Positions 1 to 7,675 of a stretch of DNA of 41,630 nucleotides are shown here, one piece after another. Source of the stretch: Acidobacteriota bacterium (lineage in GTDB: Bacteria; Acidobacteriota; Terriglobia; UBA7540); NCBI GenBank assembly GCA_021787735.1, contig JAJYLL010000038.1, positions 1 through 41,630 of the forward strand. Reading direction: 5' to 3'. A program made the translations under genes and the position numbers. The notes beneath the pieces were generated by a model. It saw nothing but the letters and a program-made list of their open reading frames with translations. It was not told the DNA's origin and made no database searches. The number at the start of each line of letters is the position of its first letter. The first letter of the stretch is position 1.

Positions 1-1
1 G

Positions 2-478
2 GCCCTGATGGTAACAGGACGGAACAGCTCCGGCATTGCATCAGAAATCGGTTCAATGCTTGTGAGTGAGCAGGTGGACGCCATGCGGGCGCTGGGCACG
101 GATCCCGTGCGAAAGCTGGTCACTCCGCGCCTGTTTGCAACGGTGATCACGCTGCCGCTCCTCACGATCCTCGCCGATTTTTTCGGGATGTTGGGGGGAT
201 TCTTTGTCAGCTTTTACACAGTGCATCTGACCTCGGTGGAGTATTGGACCTATGCCTATCAGGCGCTGACCTTTGAAGACGTTACGCAAGGGCTTCTGAA
301 GCCGTTTTTGTTTGCCGTCATTATTGCTCTGGTGGGATGCTACTTTGGCCTTACCACCCGCGGCGGCACAGAGGGCGTTGGGCGTTCCACTACGGAGGCC
401 GTGGTGGTGGCCTCGGTGCTGATTCTGGTGGTGGACTTTTTCGTCACCAAGTTCCTGATCGCGATTCACTTCTTCTGA
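2..478 (+). CDS. mlaE: MlaE-type lipid ABC transporter permease, C-terminal part
   Basis: The reading frame is already open at the window edge and ends at TGA 476-478, so only about the last 158 residues are present. It is the inner-membrane permease of the Mla/MCE lipid transport complex, which moves phospholipids between the inner and outer membranes. The visible part carries the family's conserved loop (GRNSSGIASEIGSM, then EQVDAMRALGTDP near the start) followed by about four hydrophobic segments. The ATG at position 8 is internal, not the start. The next two genes encode the ATPase and the MCE-domain protein of the same complex, which supports the call. The real N-terminus lies left of the window. 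Confidence 0.93.
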   Translation, partial: ALMVTGRNSSGIASEIGSMLVSEQVDAMRALGTDPVRKLVTPRLFATVITLPLLTILADFFGMLGGFFVSFYTVHLTSVEYWTYAYQALTFEDVTQGLLKPFLFAVIIALVGCYFGLTTRGGTEGVGRSTTEAVVVASVLILVVDFFVTKFLIAIHFF

Positions 479-588
479 CCGCCCGCACACGGATAGGCGA
501 AGCCGCGGCCCTGCCTCTGGGCCCAGAGGGAAAGGCAGTCCGCGCCGGGCTGTTTATTGGGCTTGGCGTCGTTGCGTTTGCTCATAGC

Positions 589-1395
589 ATGAGTTTTCCG
601 GCCGCAATCGAGTTCCAGAATGTCTGGCTCTACTTCGATGAGAAGCCGGCGTTGTCCGAAGTTTCTTTCCGCGTGGACCGTGGTGAGACGCTGGTCCTGC
701 TGGGGGAAACGGGCTCGGGCAAATCGGTGATATTGAAGCTTGCCCTGGGTTTGCTCAAGGCAGATGAAGGCAAGGTCTTCGTGGAAGGGCGCGACTTGGG
801 TCCGATCACCGAAAAGGACATGCGCGGCATTCGCCAGAGGATGGGTATTGTGTTCCAGGAAGGCGCTTTATTCGATTCACTTTCCGTTTACGAAAACGTC
901 GCTTACCGCCTTCGGGAAGAAGGGATGAAAAATGAGGACGCCATCACCAGCCGCGCCCGGGAGGTCCTCAGCTTTGTTGAACTGGAAGCGGCCATTGATA
1001 AAATGCCTGCCGAACTGTCTGGGGGCATGAAGCGCCGGGTTTCCATCGCAAGGGCGGTCGTTAATGATCCCCCGATCATGCTTTACGATTCTCCTACCGG
1101 TGGTTTAGACCCAGTCACTGCGCAAACCATCAACATCCTTATTCTCAAGCTTCGGGACGTGCAGGGAGTCAGTTCCATTGTAGTGACTCACCGGCTTCAG
1201 GACGCGTTCTGGCTGGCCAGGTTTGCTTATTCCAAAGACACCGGCGGGCTGGTGGCGATCAGCGGTAACGGGGCGAAAGGTCCGGAAAGCGCCACGCGGT
1301 TTCTGGTGTTGCGGGCAGGATCGGTCTATTTTCACGGAACGCCGGACGAAGTGGTTTCTACACGGGATCCATACCTTCAGCAGTTTCTTCGGTAA
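589..1395 (+). CDS. mlaF: MlaF-type lipid ABC transporter ATP-binding protein
   Basis: This 268-residue ABC ATPase should energise the MlaE permease. Walker A is GETGSGKS at residues 39-46 and the signature motif is LSGGMKRR. The Q-loop lies in VFQEGALFDSL, and a switch His follows in VVTHRL. The Walker B strand reads IMLYDSP, so the usual catalytic Glu after the Asp is Ser; the codons are GAT TCT. I chose the ATG at 589 because the homologous fold starts at once with IEFQNVWLYF, although no strong ribosome binding site precedes it. The open frame runs further upstream to 337 but that part overlaps mlaE and looks non-coding. A loop of about 20 residues follows the switch His before the C-terminal strands, a region that varies in this family. 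Confidence 0.92.
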   Translation: MSFPAAIEFQNVWLYFDEKPALSEVSFRVDRGETLVLLGETGSGKSVILKLALGLLKADEGKVFVEGRDLGPITEKDMRGIRQRMGIVFQEGALFDSLSVYENVAYRLREEGMKNEDAITSRAREVLSFVELEAAIDKMPAELSGGMKRRVSIARAVVNDPPIMLYDSPTGGLDPVTAQTINILILKLRDVQGVSSIVVTHRLQDAFWLARFAYSKDTGGLVAISGNGAKGPESATRFLVLRAGSVYFHGTPDEVVSTRDPYLQQFLR

Positions 1396-1460
1396 GGTCG
1401 CGTGAGGCCACGGTTGGACTAGAATAAGTGTCTTGGGAGTGATTCTGGAAGGGAGGAATT

Positions 1461-2537
1461 ATGCCTCAGCGTAAACAACTCACCTGGACCCAACTCCGCG
1501 TCGGAGTGTTCATCATATCCGGTCTGATCGTTTTTGCCGTTGGCATCTTTTTCATCAGCGGCCAGGTAGGCTTTCTGACCCGCAATTACGAGCTCAAGAC
1601 CTATTTCTCGGGTGCAGAAAGTTTGCGTGACGGCGCGCAGGTCAGGCTTGCGGGGATTGTAGTTGGCAACGTGACGCGCATCAAGCTTTCTCCCTATACA
1701 GACCCAAGCCGCGCGGTCCAAATCGACATGAAGGTTACGCAGAAGTACCAGGACGAGATCCGGGCTGACTCCGTGGCGACGATCGAAACGGTTGGATTGC
1801 TGGGAGAGGCTTACGTGGACATCAGCCGGGGAGGGCCCGGCTCGCCGCCGATAGCTGATGGCGGAACCGTCAAGAGCCGTGAAGAAGCCGACATGAAACG
1901 GATCGTCCAGAACGCCAATGACGTGGTTTCCAATCTTCGCGTTCTTAGCAGCACGCTGAACGACATCACCCAGCAGATTCAGCACGGCCAGGGCTCCATC
2001 GGCAGGCTCATTTATCAGGAAAACTTTTACAACAATCTGAACAAAACCGCCAATGAGGCCCAGAAGCTCATGTCGCAGGTTGAACAAGGGCACGGAACGC
2101 TGGGTAAGCTACTCACTGACGAAACGTTCTACAACCGGACGGTAGCGGCGCTGGATAAAGTCAACAATGTGCTGGATCAGGTACAGCACGGCAAGGGAAG
2201 CGCGGCGATGTTTATTAATGACCCTTCCGTTTATAACAATTTGAAGCAAGCGACTGACAGGGCAAACACTTTGATGGCCAGCATCAATGAAAGCAAGGGT
2301 ACGCTCGGGAAACTGATCAAGGACCCAAGCCTTTATAACAATCTCAATCAAACAGTGCAGCATGTCGAAGTGATTACTGGCCGGATTGACCGTGGCGAGG
2401 GAACGCTTGGCAGGCTTTCAACCGATCCCTCGATGTACAACAACCTGCTCTCTTCATCCCAGTCGCTCCGGGAGTTCCTTACTGAATTCCGGACGAATCC
2501 CAAGAAGTATCTGACTCTGCGGTTGCACATCTTCTGA
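1461..2537 (+). CDS. mlaD: MCE/MlaD-domain lipid-binding protein with tandem C-terminal repeats
   Basis: This 358-residue protein has one N-terminal membrane anchor (about residues 14-34), then an MCE domain (about 42-125) that binds lipid in the periplasm. After a linker come five tandem 34-residue units covering residues 176-345. Each unit has a glycine-rich start such as GxGTLGKL and a YNNL motif. Escherichia coli MlaD is only about 180 residues long, so the repeat region is an addition. A good ribosome binding site (GGGAGG, 1451-1456) precedes the ATG. It follows mlaE and mlaF and is the substrate-binding part of that complex. The repeat tail might form a helical or coiled-coil extension toward the outer membrane; that is inference. 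Confidence 0.93.
   Translation: MPQRKQLTWTQLRVGVFIISGLIVFAVGIFFISGQVGFLTRNYELKTYFSGAESLRDGAQVRLAGIVVGNVTRIKLSPYTDPSRAVQIDMKVTQKYQDEIRADSVATIETVGLLGEAYVDISRGGPGSPPIADGGTVKSREEADMKRIVQNANDVVSNLRVLSSTLNDITQQIQHGQGSIGRLIYQENFYNNLNKTANEAQKLMSQVEQGHGTLGKLLTDETFYNRTVAALDKVNNVLDQVQHGKGSAAMFINDPSVYNNLKQATDRANTLMASINESKGTLGKLIKDPSLYNNLNQTVQHVEVITGRIDRGEGTLGRLSTDPSMYNNLLSSSQSLREFLTEFRTNPKKYLTLRLHIF
1986..2495 (+). repeat. Five tandem 102-bp (34-residue) coding repeats in mlaD
   Basis: Five in-frame units of exactly 34 codons follow one another without gaps. The best conserved positions are the opening GxG[ST] with LGKL/IGRL and a later [DE]xxxYNN. The DNA copies have diverged strongly, so the duplication is old. 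Confidence 0.85.
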
Positions 2538-2654
2538 CGTAGAGCAAAGCGCCAACAACTTTGCCTGATAGGCTGGCACCGGCGGATGTTCTGCGTTAAC
2601 ATAACAGCAGTAAGTCTTTGGATCAAGGGCGCAAGACCCTGCGGATCGTAAGCA

Positions 2655-3401
2655 ATGAGATTCCACATGGCCAAGTCGAATCCGGGCCGTCCTTCTGTAC
2701 CAGCAATCAGAAGGGTGGCGGGTAGCGGAATACCCTCAAAGTATCTCAGAAGAACAACGTGCCTCTGGCTGGTTTGCCTGTTGTCCGCCGCTCTCGCACC
2801 GGCGGCTCGTGGAGCAGAAAAAAACAAGAACCAGGTTGATCTCCTGATCGCACGCAACCAGGTGCAGGACCCTTATTTCCGCCAATCTGTTGTTCTTCTT
2901 CTGCCGAACGTGGAAGCTCCCCTGGTGGTGGGCCTGATCATTAATAAGCCGACCCGCTTCACTCTTGCCCAGATAATCCCGGACAGCCCGGATTTCAAGG
3001 GAGTGACCGACCTTGCGTATTTTGGCGGACCGGTGGAAATTCGCACTCCCAGCGTTGTGTTTCGTTCTTCGATAGCGCCTAATAAGGCCGTCAAATTGTT
3101 CGACAACGTTTATCTGACCTTTGACGCTGGCCTGATTTCCAAAGCGTTCAGCGGCCGGCAGGCGGGCCGCAAGGCAAGGATGTTCCTGGGTCGTGCCCAA
3201 TGGGCTCCCGGCCAGCTCCAGAATGAGATCCGGCAGGGAGGGTGGTACAGAATTCAGGCGGACGGGAACCTCGTCTTCAGTAGTCATCCCGGTGACTTGT
3301 GGCGCATTCTGCACGACCGTTCCGCTCCCAGCAAGTACATCCGATACCTGTTGCCATCGAGTTCACCGCAATCTCCCGCGCGCGAAACCGCTGCGATGTG
3401 A
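2655..3401 (+). CDS. YqgE/AlgH family protein with N-terminal signal sequence
   Basis: This 248-residue protein contains a full YqgE/AlgH (DUF179) domain from about residue 60. Hallmarks are LLIARNQVQDPYFRQSVVLL, GLIINKPT, YFGGPVEI and GQLQNEIRQGGWY. The family has no settled biochemical role. Ahead of the domain is a basic stretch and a hydrophobic segment (about residues 36-52) ending in AARGAEK, which looks like a cleavable signal peptide. Typical YqgE proteins lack one and are cytoplasmic, so this copy is predicted to be exported. ATGs at 2655 and 2667 are both possible starts and neither has a convincing ribosome binding site. The gene follows mlaD by 117 bp in the same direction and its stop codon sits in the stem of a terminator. 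Confidence 0.85.
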   Translation: MRFHMAKSNPGRPSVPAIRRVAGSGIPSKYLRRTTCLWLVCLLSAALAPAARGAEKNKNQVDLLIARNQVQDPYFRQSVVLLLPNVEAPLVVGLIINKPTRFTLAQIIPDSPDFKGVTDLAYFGGPVEIRTPSVVFRSSIAPNKAVKLFDNVYLTFDAGLISKAFSGRQAGRKARMFLGRAQWAPGQLQNEIRQGGWYRIQADGNLVFSSHPGDLWRILHDRSAPSKYIRYLLPSSSPQSPARETAAM

Positions 3402-3431
3402 CGGTCCTGCAAGGCAGTGCCGTCTTTTTTT
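3400..3431 (+). terminator. Intrinsic terminator after the mla-yqgE block
   Basis: A GC-rich hairpin pairs GACGG (3400-3404) with CCGTC (3420-3424) and, inside it, CTGC (3407-3410) with GCAG (3414-3417) around an AAG loop. Seven T residues follow at 3425-3431. The stop codon of the upstream gene overlaps the left stem arm. This is the clearest rho-independent terminator in the window. Confidence 0.88.
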
Positions 3432-3548
3432 GCCCGGTGAGTCTTAAGAGCACTTATGTCTGCCTCTGGACACGTTAAAGTGGGCCTCCCCACCCAAGCC
3501 AAACTCTGGCCCCCGTCCCTTTTCTTGCGGTAGAATTGATATTTCTTT

Positions 3549-4466
3549 ATGGCAGAAGAAATTCAAATGTTTCCAAACGAAGGGCAGGCGCCGGGCTCAT
3601 TTGCCGGGCAGGTGTGGCGGAAACTCAAGATCACCCTTGAGATGATTAAGGTGGAGCACTCGGTATTCGCCCTCCCGTTTGCCCTGACCGGTGCCATGCT
3701 TGCCGCAGACGGCTGGCCCGCCTGGCGCCAGGTTTTTTGGATTGTCGTAGCCATGGTAGGCGCACGCAGCGCCGCAATGACCTTTAACCGCATTGCCGAT
3801 CGCGAATTTGATGCCAAAAACCCTCGCACAGAAAAGCGTGCTCTGCCGGCTGGCCACCTGACTTTGCGTTTTGCAGGAGCGTTTACGGTTGTCTCGGTCG
3901 CTTTGCTGGTGCTGGCCGCATCGGAACTCAATCCGCTGGCTTTCAAGCTTTCGCCCGTAGCGCTGGCGCTGTTGCTGCTTTATTCCTACACCAAGCGGTT
4001 TACATTGCTGTCCCACATCGTCCTGGGGATGTGCTTGGGCCTTTCACCCGTTGCGGCCTGGATTGCGCTGAGAGGTGATGTGAGCTGGGCGGTCATCATC
4101 CTGGGTGTGGCGGTTACGCTGTGGGTCGCAGGTTTTGATATCATCTACGCCTGCCAGGACGTTGTTTTCGATCACTCCATGGACCTGCACTCGGTTCCGA
4201 AGAAATTCGGCATCACGGCGGCGCTCTATGCCTCGGCTGCACTCCATTTGCTGATGCTGGCGCTGCTGGTTATGGTGGCGCGGATGTCCGGCCTGGGATG
4301 GATTGCGCTTGGTGGTCTGGTTCCTGTGGCCGCGCTGCTGGCTTACGAACACCTCCTGGTGAAACCCTCTGACCTTTCCCGTGTGAACGCCGCCTTCTTT
4401 ACCATCAACGGCTATATCAGCATTCTCTTTTTTCTGACCTGGGCGGCGGCCATACTGGTACGCTAA
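3549..4466 (+). CDS. mqnP: UbiA-family polyprenyltransferase, probable MqnP of menaquinone synthesis
   Basis: This 305-residue integral membrane prenyltransferase has about eight hydrophobic helices and both aspartate-rich motifs of the UbiA family. The first is N80-R-I-A-D-R-E-F-D88 followed by AKNPRTEKRALP; the second is D197-IIYACQDVVF-D208. These bind the Mg-diphosphate of the prenyl donor. UbiA homologues act on 4-hydroxybenzoate, MqnP homologues on 1,4-dihydroxy-6-naphthoate, and the two are hard to tell apart by eye. The mqnE gene 670 bp downstream on the same strand favours the futalosine menaquinone route and so MqnP. No clear ribosome binding site precedes the ATG at 3549; an in-frame ATG at 3567 is an alternative. 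Confidence 0.85.
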   Translation: MAEEIQMFPNEGQAPGSFAGQVWRKLKITLEMIKVEHSVFALPFALTGAMLAADGWPAWRQVFWIVVAMVGARSAAMTFNRIADREFDAKNPRTEKRALPAGHLTLRFAGAFTVVSVALLVLAASELNPLAFKLSPVALALLLLYSYTKRFTLLSHIVLGMCLGLSPVAAWIALRGDVSWAVIILGVAVTLWVAGFDIIYACQDVVFDHSMDLHSVPKKFGITAALYASAALHLLMLALLVMVARMSGLGWIALGGLVPVAALLAYEHLLVKPSDLSRVNAAFFTINGYISILFFLTWAAAILVR

Positions 4467-4521
4467 AAAGAACTGAACACCAACGAGGTTGTCCGGAGAA
4501 CTGAGTGCCGGTATTCGCCGA

Positions 4522-4791
4522 TTATTGCGTACGGAAGGGTGTGGCCATTTCACGAAAGACGAGCGAATCGAAGATAGCCAGGACATGCTTGCGGTAGTTA
4601 AGGACTCGTTCAACCATGGGTTTGGCGGCGGGATCGCGGTGCGCCTGGCGCTTCCACTTCTCAAGGACGTGCGGCGGTACGTCGATGTCCGCCCTCAGTT
4701 TCTGGAGCGGTTGTCCGCGCAGGAACAGGCCGTAGAAGAAGGCCGCTTCCTGCCGGGGTTCTGCGAATCTGACGTCGTCCTGTTGCATCAC
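4522..4791 (-). CDS. Small conserved hypothetical protein
   Basis: This 89-residue (GTG start) or 88-residue (ATG at 4788) reading frame lies convergent to the prenyltransferase gene and divergent from mqnE. It has a normal soluble protein composition, with a compact helical core (ARQEAAFFYGLFLRGQPL, then VPPHVLEKWKRQA) and a C-terminal YRKHVLAIFDSLV helix. I recall similar short proteins in other acidobacterial genomes, but no function is known to me. The middle part has the look of a small helix-turn-helix (LQKLRADIDVPPHVLEKWKR), so a DNA-binding role is possible but not shown. A longer open frame on the opposite strand (4489-4884) overlaps it; I prefer this one on composition. Confidence 0.65.
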   Translation of the reverse strand: MMQQDDVRFAEPRQEAAFFYGLFLRGQPLQKLRADIDVPPHVLEKWKRQAHRDPAAKPMVERVLNYRKHVLAIFDSLVFREMATPFRTQ

Positions 4792-5137
4792 GTTCTCGCG
4801 CCTCTGGGAATCCCGAGCTCAAATTCCTCATGGCACATCCAAAAGGCCCAATCGGCCCTATCAAATAGCGAAATCTTATCTTAACCCCGTTGTCAAGGCC
4901 GCGAGCGGATTTCCCGTTGATTGCTCATTCGCCCCGAGATCCAATTCAGACTTCAGAATCCGCAAGCCGATTGTCTAACAACAGACTAGCACAAACCTGA
5001 GGAGTTTCGGGGCGTCCGCGTGGACCTTTCCCGACCCCACGAATCGCCTCTATTCCGCAGCCTGATTGCATCCCGTGATGAGGGGACGTAAAATAGGAAA
5101 TTGGCCAGCAAGTTGCCAATTCTTAAGGACTGGAATT
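4792..5137. other. Intergenic region between the small gene and mqnE
   Basis: About 346 bp separate two divergently read genes, so promoters for both should lie here. I see no convincing -35/-10 pair. The only clear structure is the hairpin at 5099-5121 next to the mqnE start. Confidence 0.5.
5099..5121 (+). promoter_or_regulatory. Hairpin in the mqnE leader
   Basis: A perfect 7-bp inverted repeat (AATTGGC at 5099-5105, GCCAATT at 5115-5121, 9-nt loop) ends four bases before the mqnE ribosome binding site AAGGA (5125-5129). It could be a protein operator or an RNA hairpin affecting translation. No known factor can be named. Confidence 0.4.
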
Positions 5138-6271
5138 ATGGTGCTGAATCTTCGCTTGGAAGACGCAAACCTGCAACCTATCGCCGACAAGGTTTTTGCC
5201 GGCGAGCGCCTGGACTTTGACGACGGCGTGACACTGTACAATTCAAGTGACCTGCTCGCCATCGGTTACTTGGCGCATCACGTCCGTGAAAAGCTTCATG
5301 GCAAGCGCACGCATTTTAACGTCAACCGGCACATCAATCCCACGAACGTCTGCGTGGCCAGTTGTAAGCTCTGCGCTTTCGGCCGGAAGCCGGACACCCC
5401 TGGCGCTTATACGATGGCGCTGGAAGAGGCTTTCCGTACGGCAGGGGAAAACTGGACGGAAACTGTCACAGAATTCCACATCGTCGGCGGCTTGCATCCC
5501 GATCTGCCGTTTCAGTATTACGCTGATCTCCTTCGCGGGCTGAAGGAACGTTTCCCGTCTGTCCACCTGAAGGCCTTCACGGCGGTTGAAATTGCCTACT
5601 ACGCGCACATTACCGGGATGACAGTACAGGAAATCTTGGAGCGATTCAAAGAAGCCGGGCTGGGGTCGCTTCCGGGCGGCGGGGCGGAGATCTTTGCGCC
5701 TGCTGTAAGGCGCGTAATCTGTGACCACAAGATCGGCGCCCACATGTGGTTAAGGGTGCACCGGACGGCGCACGAATTGGGTCTGCATTCTACCGCAACC
5801 ATGCTTTACGGCCACATTGAGAGTTCTGAAGACCGCACGGATCACCTGATCCAGCTCCGCAATCTGCAGGACCAGACCAAAGGTTTCGAGGCGTTTATTC
5901 CCTTAGCATTTCATCCCGCGAACACGGAGCTTGGCAAGCTGGTGGAATGGGATGAGACATCGGGATTTATGGATTTAAGAAACATCGCAGTTCCACGGCT
6001 GATGCTTGATAACTTCGCTCATGTCAAGGCGTATTGGATCATGATGTCGCCCCGTGTTGCACAGATCGCCCTGCGCTTTGGCGCCGACGATCTCGATGGC
6101 ACTGTGGCCGAAGAAAAGATCTATCACGATGCGGGCGCGAAGACCCCGCAGGTGATGACCCGCCAGCAGATTGTTCGGCTGATCAAAGAAGCCGGCTTTG
6201 AACCTTTTGAGCGTGATACGCTTTACCGACCTGTCATCCGCACTGAAACCAGCGTCAGCGTACAAGCGTAG
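5138..6271 (+). CDS. mqnE: Aminofutalosine synthase MqnE (radical SAM)
   Basis: MqnE joins 3-[(1-carboxyvinyl)oxy]benzoate with S-adenosylmethionine to give aminofutalosine, an early step of the futalosine menaquinone pathway. The 377-residue protein carries the radical-SAM CX3CX2C cluster motif at C72, C76 and C79 (CVASCKLC), preceded by HFNVNRHINPTN and followed by AFGRKPDTPGAY, as in MqnE. Downstream motifs such as EFHIVGGLHPDLPF and SLPGGGAEIF also fit. MqnC, the related cyclase, differs at these places. I set the start at the ATG at 5138, which has AAGGA eight bases upstream. The open frame extends to 5066, but that extension runs through the leader hairpin. The other mqn genes are not in this window. 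Confidence 0.95.
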   Translation: MVLNLRLEDANLQPIADKVFAGERLDFDDGVTLYNSSDLLAIGYLAHHVREKLHGKRTHFNVNRHINPTNVCVASCKLCAFGRKPDTPGAYTMALEEAFRTAGENWTETVTEFHIVGGLHPDLPFQYYADLLRGLKERFPSVHLKAFTAVEIAYYAHITGMTVQEILERFKEAGLGSLPGGGAEIFAPAVRRVICDHKIGAHMWLRVHRTAHELGLHSTATMLYGHIESSEDRTDHLIQLRNLQDQTKGFEAFIPLAFHPANTELGKLVEWDETSGFMDLRNIAVPRLMLDNFAHVKAYWIMMSPRVAQIALRFGADDLDGTVAEEKIYHDAGAKTPQVMTRQQIVRLIKEAGFEPFERDTLYRPVIRTETSVSVQA

Positions 6272-6300
6272 CGGATGGCTGGCCCTCTAAGAACCCACTA

Positions 6301-7587
6301 TTAATTGATCTGCCGTCGCCGGAAGTGTAGCGCCACCTCATAACCCAGCAACCCCATTACCGGTAGATATTCCAGGACTTGCATCAGTGGAGAGTTGGAA
6401 AACGAACCGCCGGCGGCATAGGTGATAACCGGGGAATAGCCTAGGACGCAGGTGACGGTCATCAGGAGCAGTGCCGGGTCGGGGCAAAAACAGAGGAAGG
6501 GTGCAATCCAGGTGAAATACCAGGGAAAAGCGTCCGACGAAAGGAAAAGCAGCCCCGATAGGATGATGAGGCCTGCGCGGAAAACATCCATCCTTGCCTT
6601 CACGACGTAGATGATGAGTAGCAGAAGGATTACGCCGGCCACAAATTGCGCCTGCCGGGTTGAGTTGCCGGCCGTCAAAAGCAGTCTGAATAGACTGTCA
6701 TTGCCCTCCCATTTGGCCGCGAAATCGGACATGCCCCGAAATAAATGGCTGCCGGCACCCAGAAACGGCAGATAGCCGAGCACAACCACCCCACCGAAGA
6801 TTCCGGCGTAGGCCCAGCGGGAGCGCTTGAGAAAGACCGGCAAAAGGAAAATTGGAAAGAGTTTGGCGAGAGCCGAAAGGCCCAGAAACCCGATTGACAG
6901 TACCCCGCGACGGCCTATAATTAGAAATAAGATCGCTAACAGCAGTGTCAGGATGGCCAGGGAATCGTTATGTCCTGAAAGAGAGAAGGCTGTTAGAACT
7001 GCTGGATTCCAGGCGTAGATAAGAACGTGCTGGAGCGGGCGATCTGCTGCGGCCATGATCAAGAGTAGCAGGGCGACCGTTGCGAGGTCGAACGTGGTGA
7101 ACAGCCGCTTGTAGCCCGCAACAGTGTGGACCCATGAAAAGGCCACCTCGCTTACCGGGGGGTAGAGAGTTGGCGTGGTTTTTCCGGTTTCGATAGGATG
7201 TTGAGGGTTCTGCGCCCATTTTAGCTGTGGCATGGCGGGATATACAGTGTAGGGATTCAGCCGGGCGCGGACGATGCGCCCTTCCCATTGGTAGCGATAA
7301 ACATCTTCCGAGAGCGTAGGGCTCAAGGGCAAGAGAAAGAGACGAAAGGCAACTGTCGCGCCAAGAATCACGAAGAGTGTGGAAGCTCCGCACTCGTACC
7401 TGTGGACGACAAAAACAGCTATCAGGTACAGCGCCCCGGCCAACAGCATCAGTGCGATGAATTCAGGTACGTAGTTTTCTAGCGGCTGGTAATGGCGGAT
7501 GAATTGAAATACGCCCCCAAGTGCCAGGGCAATCAGCAAGAGGCCCAAGGGGCCTATGTAACGCGACTTGGTGAGGTGTTCGTCCAT
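6301..7587 (-). CDS. GT-C fold membrane glycosyltransferase (GT87/mannosyltransferase-like)
   Basis: This 428-residue polytopic membrane protein has about ten to twelve hydrophobic helices. A first extracytoplasmic loop contains SEDVYRYQWEGRIVRARLNP (residues 93-112), the acidic loop typical of polyprenyl-phosphate-sugar-dependent GT-C enzymes. A later TLYPPVSE (141-147) is also typical. DUF2029/GT87 and MptA/B-like mannosyltransferases share this layout. It most likely transfers mannose or another hexose from a lipid-phosphate carrier to a glycan or lipid outside the membrane; the substrate cannot be told from sequence. It is divergent from the cellulose-synthase-like gene at 7676 across an 88-bp region that must hold both promoters. 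Its stop is 29 bp from that of mqnE, which converges on it. Confidence 0.82.
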   Translation of the reverse strand: MDEHLTKSRYIGPLGLLLIALALGGVFQFIRHYQPLENYVPEFIALMLLAGALYLIAVFVVHRYECGASTLFVILGATVAFRLFLLPLSPTLSEDVYRYQWEGRIVRARLNPYTVYPAMPQLKWAQNPQHPIETGKTTPTLYPPVSEVAFSWVHTVAGYKRLFTTFDLATVALLLLIMAAADRPLQHVLIYAWNPAVLTAFSLSGHNDSLAILTLLLAILFLIIGRRGVLSIGFLGLSALAKLFPIFLLPVFLKRSRWAYAGIFGGVVVLGYLPFLGAGSHLFRGMSDFAAKWEGNDSLFRLLLTAGNSTRQAQFVAGVILLLLIIYVVKARMDVFRAGLIILSGLLFLSSDAFPWYFTWIAPFLCFCPDPALLLMTVTCVLGYSPVITYAAGGSFSNSPLMQVLEYLPVMGLLGYEVALHFRRRQIN

Positions 7588-7675
7588 TTCAGGATGTCCT
7601 GGTTTTGTATTTATTGAAATAGAACATTGTGTGTGAATGTTGCCTTTGTCGGTTGAGGCCTAACTCCGAGGTTCC

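Noticed and set aside
337..588. Upstream extension of the mlaF reading frame
   Set aside because: It overlaps the mlaE coding region in another frame and encodes an unlikely Arg/Gly-rich sequence; the ABC fold begins right after the ATG at 589.
4489..4884. Plus-strand frame of 131 codons
   Set aside because: Antisense to the small gene at 4522-4791, which has better composition and a remembered resemblance to other small proteins.
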